DNA of 64,000 bases. Origin: Aureimonas ureilytica DSM 18598 = NBRC 106430. GTDB lineage: Bacteria; Pseudomonadota; Alphaproteobacteria; Rhizobiales; Rhizobiaceae. Position 1 is the stretch's first letter. Every line of letters starts with the position of its first letter. A model generated the notes under the pieces. It saw nothing but the letters and a program-made list of their open reading frames with translations, made no database searches and was not told the DNA's origin. The stretch spans positions 512,188-576,187 of the forward strand of contig NZ_ARQE01000003.1 of assembly GCF_000382705.1 (NCBI RefSeq), in the 5' to 3' direction. Positions 1 to 9,487 of this stretch are shown in pieces. The position numbers were made by a program, and so were the translations under genes.

Positions 1-25
1 CCTCAGATAGTCCAGCCCCACGAAC

Positions 26-1249
26 TCACCCCCGCTTCAGCGAGCGCGGCCCGAGCGGGTGATCGGCATGAGGATAGGGGTGATGCGTATGCGCGTGGCC
101 GTGGCCGTGGCCGTGGCCGTGGCCGTGGGAATGATCGTGATCGTGCGAATGGCCGTGCGCGTGACCGTGCGCATGATCATGAGAATGATCGGCCGAATGG
201 GCGTGATCATGGGTGTGGGCATGGTCGTGCCCGTGGTCGTGGCCGTGCCCATGATCATGGCCGTGGTGGTCGTGTCCATGATGGTGATCGCCATGGTGGT
301 GAACGTGGTCATGCCCATGCGCGTGCGCGTGCCCATGGCCATGATCGTGTCCCTGCCCCTGCGGCTCCGCCGCCGGCCCCGTGCCGATGCCCTCGACATG
401 GTGGTGATGGCTTTCCTGCGGCAGGCCGACTTCCGCCTCGAAGCCGAGCACCTGCTCGCGGTACTTGCACATCTGGCAGTTCATGTTGTTCGTGCCTTCG
501 AGGATCTCGGTCAGGCGATCCACGAAGGTTTCGACCACGAGGTCATGCGCGCCGAGGTAGCCAGCTTTCAGGAACTTCACGTCCGGCTGCTCGGCGGCGA
601 CCGCGTCGGTCGAGGAATAGATGCGGTCCACCAGAATGCCGGTGAACAGGAAATAGGGAAACACGACGATGCGCTTGTAGCCGAGGCGCGAGACATGGCG
701 CAGCGCCGGCTCCACCAGAGGGAAGGTGACGCCCGAATAGGCCGTCTCGCCCCAGCCGAAGCCCAGGCCCTCCCAGAGCATCCGCATGACCTTGGCGACG
801 TTGGAATTGGCGTCGGGGTCCGACGCGCCCCGCCCGACGACAACCAGCATCGTGTCGTGCAGCGGCTCGCCGTCGCGCCAGCCATCCAGCCGCAGCGCCT
901 CGCGAATGCGCTCGCCGGCCGCGCGGATCATCTTGGGGTCGATGCCGAGCTCGCGTCCATAGGTGATGGAAACGTCATTCGACGCCGCATAGGTGTTGAG
1001 AACGGACGGAATGTCGTTCTTGGCATGGCCGGCGGCGAACAGCATGCCGGGCAGCGCCAGGATTTCCCGCGCGCCCTTTTCGCGCAGCGCGTCGAGCCCG
1101 GTGCGGATGATGGGGGTGGCAAATTCCAGATAGCCGTATTCCACCGTCCAGTCCGGCAGACGGCGGGCCATCTTTTCGGACAGGCCGCGAAATTCCTCCA
1201 CCGCGCCGCGATCGCGCGAGCCGTGGCCGCACAGCATGAGAGCCTTCAT
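26..1249 (-). CDS. cbiX: CbiX-type sirohydrochlorin chelatase with long His-rich tail
   Basis: A 407-aa protein of the CbiX family, which inserts cobalt into sirohydrochlorin. The N-terminal MKALMLCGHGSRD motif carries the first catalytic-type His of the chelatase fold, and a related second half follows. After these comes an MNCQMCKYR segment (MxCxxC, the Fe-S-type motif known in some CbiX). Residues about 280-400 are almost only His alternating with Gly, Ala and Asp, a probable cobalt/nickel-binding store. The ATG at 1249 was chosen because the chelatase fold begins there; the frame stays open 50 codons upstream without family similarity. It is divergent from the MFS gene and lies near cobQ. 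Finding CbiX beside the late-insertion gene cobN is odd. Confidence 0.85.
   Translation of the reverse strand: MKALMLCGHGSRDRGAVEEFRGLSEKMARRLPDWTVEYGYLEFATPIIRTGLDALREKGAREILALPGMLFAAGHAKNDIPSVLNTYAASNDVSITYGRELGIDPKMIRAAGERIREALRLDGWRDGEPLHDTMLVVVGRGASDPDANSNVAKVMRMLWEGLGFGWGETAYSGVTFPLVEPALRHVSRLGYKRIVVFPYFLFTGILVDRIYSSTDAVAAEQPDVKFLKAGYLGAHDLVVETFVDRLTEILEGTNNMNCQMCKYREQVLGFEAEVGLPQESHHHHVEGIGTGPAAEPQGQGHDHGHGHAHAHGHDHVHHHGDHHHGHDHHGHDHGHGHDHGHDHAHTHDHAHSADHSHDHAHGHAHGHSHDHDHSHGHGHGHGHGHAHTHHPYPHADHPLGPRSLKRG
95..400 (-). repeat. Degenerate His-codon repeat inside cbiX
   Basis: The DNA encoding the His-rich tail is a low-complexity run. A 6-9 base unit (gtggcc/gtg on the + strand) is repeated in tandem around 95-130 and in decayed form up to about 400. 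Such tracts tend to vary in length by slippage, so tail length probably differs between strains. Confidence 0.8.
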
Positions 1250-1706
1250 GGACGCATGTCCTCCGTCGTCAGGTTGCGCCGGAGAACGGACCTCACTGAT
1301 CAGCGAAGCGCCGCGTCCGACAGTTTCCGCTTCGAGCCCCCGGTTTGGGTCGGCCGTCCCGGAATCGTTTTTGCAAGAGCCCAGGCGGACATGATCCACG
1401 CGAAGGCACCGTCAGGCCCCGCCTTAAAGCCGGGATGCGCGCCGGCGTCAAACCGGGCTGGCCGACAAGGGCGCGCCATCGCCCCGCCCCATACCAGCAG
1501 GCGGAGAATGCCTGTCTCATGAGCTCGGCTGTTGCGCGCCCTCGCTCCCCGGCGCTCCGCTCGCCGCCACGCCCCGACGCGCGGCCCAGGCATTATCCCT
1601 CGGCTCGGGAAAACACGCTTCCCACTCGATAGCCTTCCCCTGCGCGCCATCGCCGCATGCGGGCTGCTAGAACAAAGGCCACGACCGAATCACCGGAACG
1701 CCGCCC
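1250..1706. other. Divergent intergenic region without a recognisable gene
   Basis: These 457 bases separate cbiX (left, minus) from the MFS gene (right, plus). I looked on both strands for a cobalamin-riboswitch core and a B12 box and found neither. Short open frames here resemble no protein I know. The region presumably holds both promoters. Confidence 0.5.
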
Positions 1707-2924
1707 GTGTCCGCTTTCTCCTTCCTCACCCGCAACGCGCGCTGGCTGGCGGGCGGGTTTTTGCTGCTATTCGCCTCGTCCTTCGGGCAGAGCTTCTTCG
1801 TGGCCCTGTCGGGCGGCGATATCCGGCGGGACTTCGGGCTGTCGAACGGCGATTTCGGCCTGCTCTACATGGGCGTCACGATCGCCTCCGCCTTCGCGCT
1901 CGCCTGGATCGGGCCGGTGGTGGACCGCTGGCCGGCCCGGCGCTCGGCTCTCGTCGCGCTGGCGGCCCTCGGGCTCGGCGCGCTGGCGCTCGCCCTGTCG
2001 CGCCATGGGCTCGGGCTCGTCGCGGCGCTTTTTGCCTTACGTCTGTTCGGGCAGGGGTTTGCGGTCCATGCCGCCTATACGCTGCTCGGCCGCTGGTTCG
2101 GGCCGAGCCGGGAGGGCGGGCGCGGGCGGGCCGTCTCCTTCGCCTCGCTCGGGTTGAACACGGGTCAGGCGCTGTTGCCATTGGCCTTCACGGCGGGCGC
2201 GGCCTGGCTCGGCTGGCGCGGCGTCTGGCTCTCGGTCGCCGTGCTTCTCGGCTTTCTCCTGCCGCTTGCCGCCTGTCTCTTCGCGCGCGAGCGGCAGCCC
2301 GAGACGGCGGCGGGCGCGGTGCCGCCGGCGGAGGGCTGGACGCGGGCGCAGGTGCTGCGCGATCCGCTCTTTCCGCTGCTTCTCATGGCCATGCTGCCGC
2401 CGGCCTTCATCTCCAACACAATCCTGTTTCATCAGGTCTATCTCGGCGAGCTGCGCGGCTGGTCGCCCGGCCTCTTCGCCAGCGCCTTTCCGCTCTATGC
2501 GCTGGTGACGGTCGGCTCGCTGCTTCTGGCCGGCCGGCTGGTGGATCGCTTTTCGGCCCGCGCGCTCCTGCCCTTCTATCTCTTGCCGCTCGGCCTCGGC
2601 TGCCTCGTGCTCGGCACGGTGGAAGGCCCCGTCGCGGCGTTCCTCTTCATGGCGCTCTACGCCTTGAGCGACGGGGTCTCGCTGACGCTGTTCGGCACGC
2701 TCTGGCCGGAGGTCTATGGTGTCAGGCATCTCGGCGCGATCCGCTCGGCCATCGTGCCGCTCATGGTGCTCGCCGCCGCCCTCGGGCCGGGCCTGGCGGG
2801 CGTGCTGATCGACCGGGGCGTGCCCTATCCCCTGCTGCTCGGCGCGATGGGCGTCTATTGCCTGGCGCTCTTGCCGCTCCTGCTCGCCGCGCGGCCAGCG
2901 GTGGAAAAACGCGCGGCTGGATAA
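1707..2924 (+). CDS. MFS transporter
   Basis: A 405-aa protein with about 12 hydrophobic segments and the layout of the major facilitator superfamily: two six-helix halves joined by a charged loop near residues 195-215 (RERQPETAAG). A typical MFS loop-2 motif (GPVVDRWPARRS) follows helix 2. The substrate cannot be read from the sequence. It starts at a GTG with only a weak ribosome site. Lying between cbiX and the TSUP/cobQ pair, it could move a precursor or metal for cobalamin synthesis, but that is a guess from position. Confidence 0.75.
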   Translation: MSAFSFLTRNARWLAGGFLLLFASSFGQSFFVALSGGDIRRDFGLSNGDFGLLYMGVTIASAFALAWIGPVVDRWPARRSALVALAALGLGALALALSRHGLGLVAALFALRLFGQGFAVHAAYTLLGRWFGPSREGGRGRAVSFASLGLNTGQALLPLAFTAGAAWLGWRGVWLSVAVLLGFLLPLAACLFARERQPETAAGAVPPAEGWTRAQVLRDPLFPLLLMAMLPPAFISNTILFHQVYLGELRGWSPGLFASAFPLYALVTVGSLLLAGRLVDRFSARALLPFYLLPLGLGCLVLGTVEGPVAAFLFMALYALSDGVSLTLFGTLWPEVYGVRHLGAIRSAIVPLMVLAAALGPGLAGVLIDRGVPYPLLLGAMGVYCLALLPLLLAARPAVEKRAAG

Positions 2925-3088
2925 GATCACCCGACTTGCAACGCTTCCCGCAACGGGCCTAAGACCGGAGCGGCCAACGTGCGGCGGGAGCGCTTGCCGC
3001 GTCTTCGCCCGGTGGCCCCTTCCGCATCCGCCGGTCCCCGCATCCTCCCTTGAGGGATCGCGCCGGCCCTCCTGCCCGTGGTTCCTCC

Positions 3089-3835
3089 ATGCCCCTCGAT
3101 CTCGTCTTTCTCCTTCTGGTCGGTGCGGCGTTTCTGGCCGGGTTCATCGACGCCATCGCGGGCGGCGGGGGCATGATCACGGTGCCGGCTCTGCTGCTCG
3201 GCGGGGTCGATCCGCTCACCGCGCTCGGCACCAACAAGCTGCAATCGCTCTTCGGCTCGGGCTCGGCGACGCTCGCCTATGCGCGCAAGGGGCATATGCG
3301 CGTGCAGGATATGGGAGGCGCTGGCCTCCTGTCGGCGGGCGGCTCGGCCTGCGGCGCGCTTCTGGCGGCCTCCTTGCCGCTCGACTTCCTGCGCACCCTT
3401 CTGCCCTTCCTCCTGATCGCCATCGCGATCTATTTCGCGCTGAAGCCCGGCCTGTCGGATGTGGATCGCGAGCGCCGCCTGTCGCCCCGGCGCTTCGCGC
3501 TGGTCGTGGTGCCGCTGATCGGCGCCTATGACGGCTTGTTCGGTCCCGGCACCGGCTCCTTCTTCATGCTCGCCTTCGTCGGGCTCGCGGGCTACGGCGT
3601 CCTCAAGGCGACGGCGCACACCAAGTTCCTGAACTTCGCCTCCAATGTCGGCGGCTTCCTGGTCTTCGCCAGCGTCGGCACGATCGACTGGAAGCTCGGC
3701 TTCGCCATGGGCGTCGCGCAGTTCGTGGGCGCGCGCGTCGGCGCGGCCTCGGCCATGCGCTTCGGCGCGCGGCTCATCCGCCCGCTTCTCGTCACCGTCT
3801 GCATCGCGCTCGCCCTGCGCCTTCTCTGGTCATGA
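3089..3835 (+). CDS. TSUP family (TauE/SafE, YfcA-like) permease
   Basis: A 248-aa integral membrane protein. The signature [20 protein letters not shown] near the N-terminus and the repeated [12 protein letters not shown] in the second half are typical of the TauE/SafE (TSUP) family, which exports or imports sulfur-containing anions and other small compounds. The ATG at 3089 fits the first membrane helix better than an in-frame TTG 39 bases upstream. The stop overlaps the cobQ start (ATGA), so the two are translationally coupled. The pairing hints at a cobalamin-linked role, but the substrate is unknown. Confidence 0.8.
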   Translation: MPLDLVFLLLVGAAFLAGFIDAIAGGGGMITVPALLLGGVDPLTALGTNKLQSLFGSGSATLAYARKGHMRVQDMGGAGLLSAGGSACGALLAASLPLDFLRTLLPFLLIAIAIYFALKPGLSDVDRERRLSPRRFALVVVPLIGAYDGLFGPGTGSFFMLAFVGLAGYGVLKATAHTKFLNFASNVGGFLVFASVGTIDWKLGFAMGVAQFVGARVGAASAMRFGARLIRPLLVTVCIALALRLLWS

Positions 3836-5334
3836 GCGGGCCGCGCGTTCCCGCCCTGATGCTCCAGGGCACGGGCTCGGATGTCGGCAAGAGCGCGCTC
3901 GTGGCGGGTCTCTGCCGCCTGTTCCGGCAAAAGGGGCTTAATGTGCGCCCCTTCAAGCCGCAGAACATGAGCAACAACGCCGCCGTCGCCCGCATTCCCG
4001 AAACCGGCGAATGGGGCGAGATCGGCCGCGCGCAATGGCTTCAGGCGCTCGCCTGCGGCGCGGAGCCGAGCGTCCACATGAACCCGGTTCTCCTCAAGCC
4101 CCAGAGCGAGACCGGCTCGCAGATCGTGGTGCAGGGGCGCGTCGCCGGTGCCGCGCGCGGGGCCGACTACCAGCGGCTGAAGCCGACGCTTCTGGGCTCC
4201 GTTCTGGACAGCTTCCAGAGGCTGGAAGCCGAGGCCGACCTGATCCTGGTGGAGGGCGCGGGCTCGCCGGCCGAGATCAACCTGCGGGCCGGCGACATCG
4301 CCAATATGGGCTTCGCGCGCGCCGCCGACGTGCCGGTCGTGCTCGTCGGCGACATCGACCGGGGCGGCGTCATCGCCTCGCTGGTCGGCACGCACACGAT
4401 CCTGCCGCCCGAGGACCGCGCGCCGATCCGTGGCTTTCTGATCAACAAGTTCCGGGGCGATGTCAGCCTGTTCGACGACGGGCTCGCCGCCATCACGGGT
4501 TTCACCGGCTGGCCGAGCTTCGGCGTGGTGCCCTGGCTCAACGAGGCCCGCCATCTGCCGGCCGAGGATTCCGTGGCGCTGGAAGCGCGCCGAGCGCCTT
4601 CACGCAGCGCGGCCGATCTTCTCGTCGCCGTGCCGGTTCTCGATCGCATCGCCAACTTCGACGATCTCGACCCGCTCGCCGCCGAGCCTGATGTCGAGGT
4701 GCGCTTCGTGAAGCCCGGTGAGCGCCTGCCGGCGGAAGCCGGGCTCGTCGTCCTGCCCGGCACCAAATCCACGATCGCCGATCTCCAGGCCTTTCGCCGC
4801 AACGGATGGGACGAGGACCTTCGCGCCCATCACGCGCGCGGCGGACGCATCCTCGGCCTGTGCGGCGGCTACCAGATGCTGGGCCGGCGCATCCACGACC
4901 CTGATGGCGTGGACGGCGCGATCCCGGAGGCCGAGGGGCTGGGGCTGCTCGACGTCGAGACGGTGATGAAGGGGCCCAAAACCGTGCGCGCCGTCGCCGG
5001 CCTGTCGCATGAGGGCTTGGCCGTCACCGGCTACGAAATCCATATGGGCTGGACGGACGGACCCGACCGCGCCCGACCCTTCGCGACGATCGAGAGGCGC
5101 GCGGAGGGCGCGCGCAGCGCCGACGGGCGGGTCGAGGGCACCTATCTCCACGGCGTCTTCGGCTCGGATGGCTGGCGCCGACGCCTCCTCCAGAGCTTCG
5201 GCCTGGAGGGTTCCGACCGACCCTATCTCGCGGGCGTCGAGGCGGCGCTGGATGCCATCGCGGCGCGGTTGGAGGCGCATCTGAACATCGACGCGCTCTG
5301 GGCCATCGCGCGGGAGCGCGCCCGCAAGTCCTGA
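3832..5334 (+). CDS. cobQ: Cobyric acid synthase CobQ
   Basis: A 500-aa ATP- and glutamine-dependent amidase that amidates four carboxyl groups of adenosylcobyrinic acid a,c-diamide to give cobyric acid. The N-terminal synthetase domain has a P-loop-like GTGSDVGKS at residues 13-21 and the family block KPQNMSNNA. The C-terminal class I glutamine amidotransferase domain carries the nucleophile in [11 protein letters not shown] (Cys344) and the catalytic His in YLHGVFG (His440). Length is normal for CobQ. It overlaps the TSUP permease by ATGA. No cobalamin riboswitch is visible upstream, unlike the cbtB-cobO operon. Confidence 0.97.
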   Translation: MSGPRVPALMLQGTGSDVGKSALVAGLCRLFRQKGLNVRPFKPQNMSNNAAVARIPETGEWGEIGRAQWLQALACGAEPSVHMNPVLLKPQSETGSQIVVQGRVAGAARGADYQRLKPTLLGSVLDSFQRLEAEADLILVEGAGSPAEINLRAGDIANMGFARAADVPVVLVGDIDRGGVIASLVGTHTILPPEDRAPIRGFLINKFRGDVSLFDDGLAAITGFTGWPSFGVVPWLNEARHLPAEDSVALEARRAPSRSAADLLVAVPVLDRIANFDDLDPLAAEPDVEVRFVKPGERLPAEAGLVVLPGTKSTIADLQAFRRNGWDEDLRAHHARGGRILGLCGGYQMLGRRIHDPDGVDGAIPEAEGLGLLDVETVMKGPKTVRAVAGLSHEGLAVTGYEIHMGWTDGPDRARPFATIERRAEGARSADGRVEGTYLHGVFGSDGWRRRLLQSFGLEGSDRPYLAGVEAALDAIAARLEAHLNIDALWAIARERARKS

Positions 5335-5502
5335 CCACCGCGCGAACACGAAGGCTCGGCTCGCTCTTCGGCCCAGCGCGCGTTTCACGGAAGGCCGCGC
5401 GGTGAAGGGCGGCTTCCCCTCTCCGCAGCCGCATCGGCCTGCCCCTAGGCGGTTCGGGCCGCCGCCTTGGAAGACGTTCGGGCGCGCACCCGCACCCGCC
5501 CC

Positions 5503-6351
5503 TCATTCGCCGTCGAGATAGGCCTTGAAGCGCGGCGCCCAGCTCGGCTCCCAGCGCGACAGCGGCGGGCGGTTGCTGGCGACGTCGTCGGCGGCCCAGC
5601 GGATGCGCTTCTCGTCCATCTCGCGCGTCGTCTCGTTGTCGGGGCAGAGAATGTAGAAGTCGCCCGCCTCCAGGCGCTCCAGCATGAAGTCGACCGTCTC
5701 CTCCGGCGTCCAGGCGCCGGCGGGCTTCTCGGTGCGGCCGCGCCGGGTGAGATCGGTCCACACGAAGCCGGGGATCAGGAGCGCGGCCTCGACGCGGTTG
5801 TCCGGCCGGTTGCGCAGCTCGTGCTGAAGCGCCTCGGTGAAGACCTTCACGCCCGCCTTCGACACATTGTAGGCGGGGTCGCCCGGCGGCGTGGTGATGC
5901 CCTGCTTGGAGCCGGTGTTGATGATGAGGGCCGGCTGGCCATGCGCCATCATCGCGGGGCCGAAGATGCGGGTGCCGTTGATGACGCCGCCGAGATTGAT
6001 CGAGAGAACCGCGTCCCACTCGCCCTGCTCGCCGAAGATCGAGGAGCCCGGCTGGATGCCGGCATTGTTCATGAGGACGTGAACGGGGCCGAGCGTGTCC
6101 GCGACATGCTGCGCGGTCTTGGCGAGACCGGCGCGATCGCTGACGTCGCAGGCGGCCGCGACGACGCGGCCCTCCTCGCCGGCCAGCTCGGTGAGCATTG
6201 CGTGGGCCTGCGCGAGCTCGTCCATGCGCCGGTCGACCACGGCGACCTTCAGGCCGCGTTCCACGAAGCGCCGGGCGGCGGCGAGCCCGATGCCGCTGGC
6301 GCCGCCGATCACGACGGCAGTGTGAAGCGGAGCGATGGCCGGATGATGCAT
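5503..6351 (-). CDS. Short-chain dehydrogenase/reductase
   Basis: A 282-aa classical SDR. The nucleotide-binding GGASGIG is at residues 16-22, NNAG at 95-98, and the catalytic triad is Ser148, Tyr161 and Lys165 (YNVSK). An acidic residue after beta-2 (VVDRR) suggests NAD(H) preference. The C-terminus is longer than in minimal SDRs and ends in a Trp-rich segment. It is convergent with cobQ, with 168 non-coding bases between them. The substrate cannot be predicted. Confidence 0.85.
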   Translation of the reverse strand: MHHPAIAPLHTAVVIGGASGIGLAAARRFVERGLKVAVVDRRMDELAQAHAMLTELAGEEGRVVAAACDVSDRAGLAKTAQHVADTLGPVHVLMNNAGIQPGSSIFGEQGEWDAVLSINLGGVINGTRIFGPAMMAHGQPALIINTGSKQGITTPPGDPAYNVSKAGVKVFTEALQHELRNRPDNRVEAALLIPGFVWTDLTRRGRTEKPAGAWTPEETVDFMLERLEAGDFYILCPDNETTREMDEKRIRWAADDVASNRPPLSRWEPSWAPRFKAYLDGE

Positions 6352-6484
6352 GAACTCGTCTCCCGTCGATTCGAAGCGTTGCCGGGTCTGGATAGCAGCC
6401 GCCAGTGGAAACGCGAAAGCGGGCCGCCCGGCCGCGACATTTTAGCCAGCTTCGAGTAAAGCCCGGGCCGCGAGACCCATTGTC

Positions 6485-8389
6485 GTGCACGATGGATTGA
6501 CGCTGCAAAAGGGAAACGCCAACGTCCCCGCGAACTTATCTCGTGACGATCGCCCTGGATTACCGCCTCCCGTGATACACACCCCTCATTCCGCATCCCG
6601 GCAGGAGCTTCTGGCCGAGATCGCGCGCCTGCAGGGTGTGATTGCCGCTCTGCCGATTGCCCCGCCCCAGCCCGATGGGGAAACGACGCACGACCAGATC
6701 CGCGAGATCGCGGAAATGCGGGCCGAGGCGGCGAGCTATCTGCGCGCCGCGCGCCGCTTGTCGCGCGAGGACGCCGAAGCGGCAGACCTGCCCTTCGCCG
6801 CGCCCGAACCGGCGGACGGGGAGCGGGTGGCGGCGTCCGAGCCGGCGGAGGCGGCGTCAGAGGCCAGCGATCTCGCCTCGCGCCTGCGCCGCAGCGAGGC
6901 GGCGCGCCTCATGTCGGAAGAGCGTCTGGCGCTCGCCTTCGAGGCGTCGGGCTCGCTCGGCTGGTGGGACTGGGACCTCAAGGCCGACAAGGTCTATGCC
7001 GGCCCTTATTTCGCCCGCATGTTCGGTGTCAGCCCGGCCGAGGCGGAAGCGGGCGTGCCCTTGCGCTTCTTCGTGGAGGGCATCCACCCGGAGGACCGCG
7101 AGCGCGTCGCCGCCTCGATCCAGGCCGCGATCACGCAGGGCAGCGACTTCAGCGAGGACTACCGGCTGTTCAACCGGCAGACCGGCACCACGACCTGGCT
7201 TCATGCGCGCGGGCGCGCCTTCAACGACGCGGAAGGTCGCCCCTTGCGCTTTCCGGGCGTGGCGATCGACACCACGGCCTATCGCGAGGGCGAGGAGCGC
7301 AAGGCGGCGCTGGTGGCGCTCGGCGAGCGGCTGCGCGAGCTGCACGAGGTCGGCGCCATCGCCTTCGCGGCGGCCGAGGCCATGGCGACGCAGCTTCGCG
7401 CCACGCGCGCCGGCTTCGGCGTGGTGGACCCGATCCGCGAAACCGTCCAGATGCAGCCCGACTGGCGCCTGCCGGGCGTCGTCAGCCTCGCCGGCCTGCA
7501 TCATTTCCGCGACTACGGCTCCTTCATCGACGATCTCAAGCGTGGCGAGACCGTGCTGATCGAGGATGTCGCCACCGATCCGCGCACGGGAGCCCATCAC
7601 GCTTCGCTGGAGGCGATCGGCATCCGCGTTCTCCTCAACGTGCCGATCATGGATCACGGGCAATTCTCGGCCGTGATGTTCGTCCATTACGACCGGCCGC
7701 ACCGCTTTTCGGAGGCCGAGCTTCGCTTCGTGCGCACGGTGGCCGACCGCGCCCATGCCGAGATCGGCCGCTGCCGCGCCGAGGAGCGCGAGCGGATGCT
7801 GAACCACGAACTCAGCCACCGCCTGAAGAACACGCTGGCCATGGTGCAGGCGATCGCCGCGCAGACGCTGCGCAACGCGCCCGACATGCCGACGGCGCGC
7901 GAAACGCTCGGCAACCGGCTGGCCGCGCTCAGCCGCGCGCATGATCTTCTCCTCGGCCGCAGCCGCGACGCCGCCGACATCCGTGCCGTGGTGGGCGACA
8001 CGCTGGCGCTGCACGACGACGGGCAGGACCGCATTCGCCTGTCCGGCCCCGCGCTCGACATCGGCTCCGACGCGGCCCTGTCCATGACGCTGATCCTGCA
8101 CGAGCTCGCCACCAACGCGGTGAAATACGGCTCGCTTTCCGTGCCCGAGGGCAAGGTGGACCTCGCCTGGAGCACCGGACATCGGGAGGGGGCGGACGTC
8201 TTCGAACTCGTCTGGCGCGAGAGCGGCGGGCCGAAGGTCGCGGACCCGAGCCGCCGGGGCTTCGGCTCGCGGCTGATCGAGCGCGGCCTGCCCGGCTCGG
8301 TCGGCGGCAGCGTCGAGCAGAGCTATGCCGAAACCGGCCTCGTCTGCCGCATCGCCGCGCCGCTCTCGGCGATCCAGAGCGGCGACTGA
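6485..8389 (+). CDS. HWE-family sensor histidine kinase (PAS-GAF)
   Basis: A 634-aa soluble sensor kinase. A poorly conserved N-terminus is followed by a PAS domain (about 140-265, with WWDWDL and a PAC-like end), a GAF domain (about 275-430), and an HWE/HisKA_2 kinase core. The phosphoacceptor is His445 in NHELSHRLKN. The N-box HELATNAVKYGSL and the WRESGG motif define the HWE class common in Hyphomicrobiales. The start is a GTG; another in-frame GTG lies at 6572. No membrane segment is visible, so it probably senses a cytoplasmic cue. A single-domain receiver gene follows 115 bases downstream. Confidence 0.9.
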   Translation: MHDGLTLQKGNANVPANLSRDDRPGLPPPVIHTPHSASRQELLAEIARLQGVIAALPIAPPQPDGETTHDQIREIAEMRAEAASYLRAARRLSREDAEAADLPFAAPEPADGERVAASEPAEAASEASDLASRLRRSEAARLMSEERLALAFEASGSLGWWDWDLKADKVYAGPYFARMFGVSPAEAEAGVPLRFFVEGIHPEDRERVAASIQAAITQGSDFSEDYRLFNRQTGTTTWLHARGRAFNDAEGRPLRFPGVAIDTTAYREGEERKAALVALGERLRELHEVGAIAFAAAEAMATQLRATRAGFGVVDPIRETVQMQPDWRLPGVVSLAGLHHFRDYGSFIDDLKRGETVLIEDVATDPRTGAHHASLEAIGIRVLLNVPIMDHGQFSAVMFVHYDRPHRFSEAELRFVRTVADRAHAEIGRCRAEERERMLNHELSHRLKNTLAMVQAIAAQTLRNAPDMPTARETLGNRLAALSRAHDLLLGRSRDAADIRAVVGDTLALHDDGQDRIRLSGPALDIGSDAALSMTLILHELATNAVKYGSLSVPEGKVDLAWSTGHREGADVFELVWRESGGPKVADPSRRGFGSRLIERGLPGSVGGSVEQSYAETGLVCRIAAPLSAIQSGD

Positions 8390-8504
8390 GAGGCTTTCCA
8401 AAGGCGGACGCCGAACCCGCCTCGCGGGCGGGCTCGCGATGGCGACAAAGTGGCGTTTGTTTGTTGGCTTAGAAACCTTTCGCGCGCTCGCGCTTTAACG
8501 GGGC

Positions 8505-8882
8505 ATGAGCACGCTCCCAAAACACGCCGTGGCCCTCGTCGCCGAAGATGAGCCTCTCCTGAGGATGGAAGCGGTCGACCTCCTGGAGGATGCCGGCTTC
8601 ACCGTGCTCGAGGCTGCCAACACCACGCAGGCGCTTCGCCATCTGGCGGACACCGACACGATCGAACTTCTCTACACCGATATCGAGATGCCCGGCCCGA
8701 TCGACGGGATCGATCTGGCCAACGAAGTCGCCGCGCGCTGGCCGCAGGTGCGCATCGTCGTCTGCTCGGGCCGCGTCCAGCCCGACGAGGGTCGGCTGCC
8801 GAGCCAGGCGCGCTTCGTCTCCAAGCCGGTCAGCTCCGCGCTGATCCTCAGCACGGTGGAAAAGGTCCTGCCGCACGGCTGA
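8505..8882 (+). CDS. Single-domain response regulator
   Basis: A 125-aa protein made only of a CheY-like receiver domain. The acidic pocket is Glu14/Asp15, the phosphorylated residue is Asp59 in YTDIEMPG, and the conserved lysine is Lys107 in FVSKPV. It has no output domain. It probably takes phosphate from the HWE kinase just upstream and acts through protein contacts or as a phosphate sink, as is usual for such pairs in this order. The pairing is inferred from adjacency. Confidence 0.9.
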   Translation: MSTLPKHAVALVAEDEPLLRMEAVDLLEDAGFTVLEAANTTQALRHLADTDTIELLYTDIEMPGPIDGIDLANEVAARWPQVRIVVCSGRVQPDEGRLPSQARFVSKPVSSALILSTVEKVLPHG

Positions 8883-8964
8883 CCCTTGCACGGGCGGGCG
8901 AGCCGTGAATCGTTTGACTTGGGGCGCGGGCGGTTTATCCTCGGGAATGGATGGTCCCGCGCCG

Positions 8965-9160
8965 CAAGTTGCGCGCACGGGCTAAGAGGGAATGCGAAGG
9001 GCCGACTTAAACCAAGGGCCCGGATCGCAGCCGACCCCGCGACTGTAGAGCGGAGAGGTTCCTCCACCGGCGGATGATGCGCCGGAAACGCCACTGGATC
9101 TCGATCCGGGAAGGCAGGAGACGACCGATGACCCGCGAGCCAGGAGACCTGCCATCCCTT
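8965..9160 (+). promoter_or_regulatory. Cobalamin (AdoCbl) riboswitch
   Basis: This untranslated leader shows the conserved blocks of a cobalamin riboswitch in order: an AAGAGGGAA-like segment at 8984-8993, the GCAGCCGACCCCGCGACTGT block near 9027-9046, GCCACTGG near 9090, GGGAAGGC near 9108, and a full B12 box AGCCAGGAGACCTGCC at 9138-9153. It ends about 45 bases before cbtB. It should lower expression of cbtB-cbtA-cobP-cobW-cobN-cobO when adenosylcobalamin is abundant. Confidence 0.95.
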
Positions 9161-9202
9161 GCGAAGGCGGCCATTCCGGCCGTCGTCACGGAGGTTGATG
9201 CC

Positions 9203-9388
9203 ATGACCCGGACCGCCATCCCGGCCGTTCACCCCATTGCCGCGCCCGCGCAGGCGCGCTTCGCCATTGCCGCGTTCGCTCTCGCGCTCGGCGCTTTTCT
9301 CGTCTGGGGCGCCGGCTTTGCCAGCGCGAACGCCCTGCACGACACCGCGCATGACGCGCGCCATGCCATGGGCCTTCCCTGCCACTGA
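9203..9388 (+). CDS. cbtB: CbtB, small cobalt-transport subunit
   Basis: A 61-aa protein with one membrane helix (about residues 18-40) and the diagnostic His-rich C-terminus HDARHAMGLPCH that binds metal in CbtB proteins. CbtB works with CbtA as a predicted cobalt transporter, classically placed behind cobalamin riboswitches, as here. The ATG at 9203 has a strong ribosome site (GGAGG at 9190-9194). The reading frame stays open upstream into the riboswitch but is not expected to be translated there. Confidence 0.92.
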   Translation: MTRTAIPAVHPIAAPAQARFAIAAFALALGAFLVWGAGFASANALHDTAHDARHAMGLPCH

Positions 9389-9487
9389 CGCTTCGCCCGA
9401 CCGCGCCGGCCTGACCGCCGCGCCGATCCGACCCGTCTCATCTCGCGGATGCGCGTCTTGGCGCATTCCGATCGCAGGATTTCGCCC

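Noticed and set aside
59..1522. A 487-codon plus-strand frame of Val/Met repeats opposite cbiX
   Set aside because: It is the complement of the His-codon repeat; the Met/Val pattern is an artefact of reading CAT/CAC repeats backwards.
1250..1706. Second cobalamin riboswitch upstream of cbiX
   Set aside because: The core GCCACTG block and the B12 box are missing on both strands.
5024..6508. A 494-codon minus-strand frame over the cobQ end and the SDR gene
   Set aside because: It is extremely rich in Arg, Gly and Pro with no motif, the typical out-of-frame shadow in high-GC DNA; the SDR with intact catalytic residues is in another frame.
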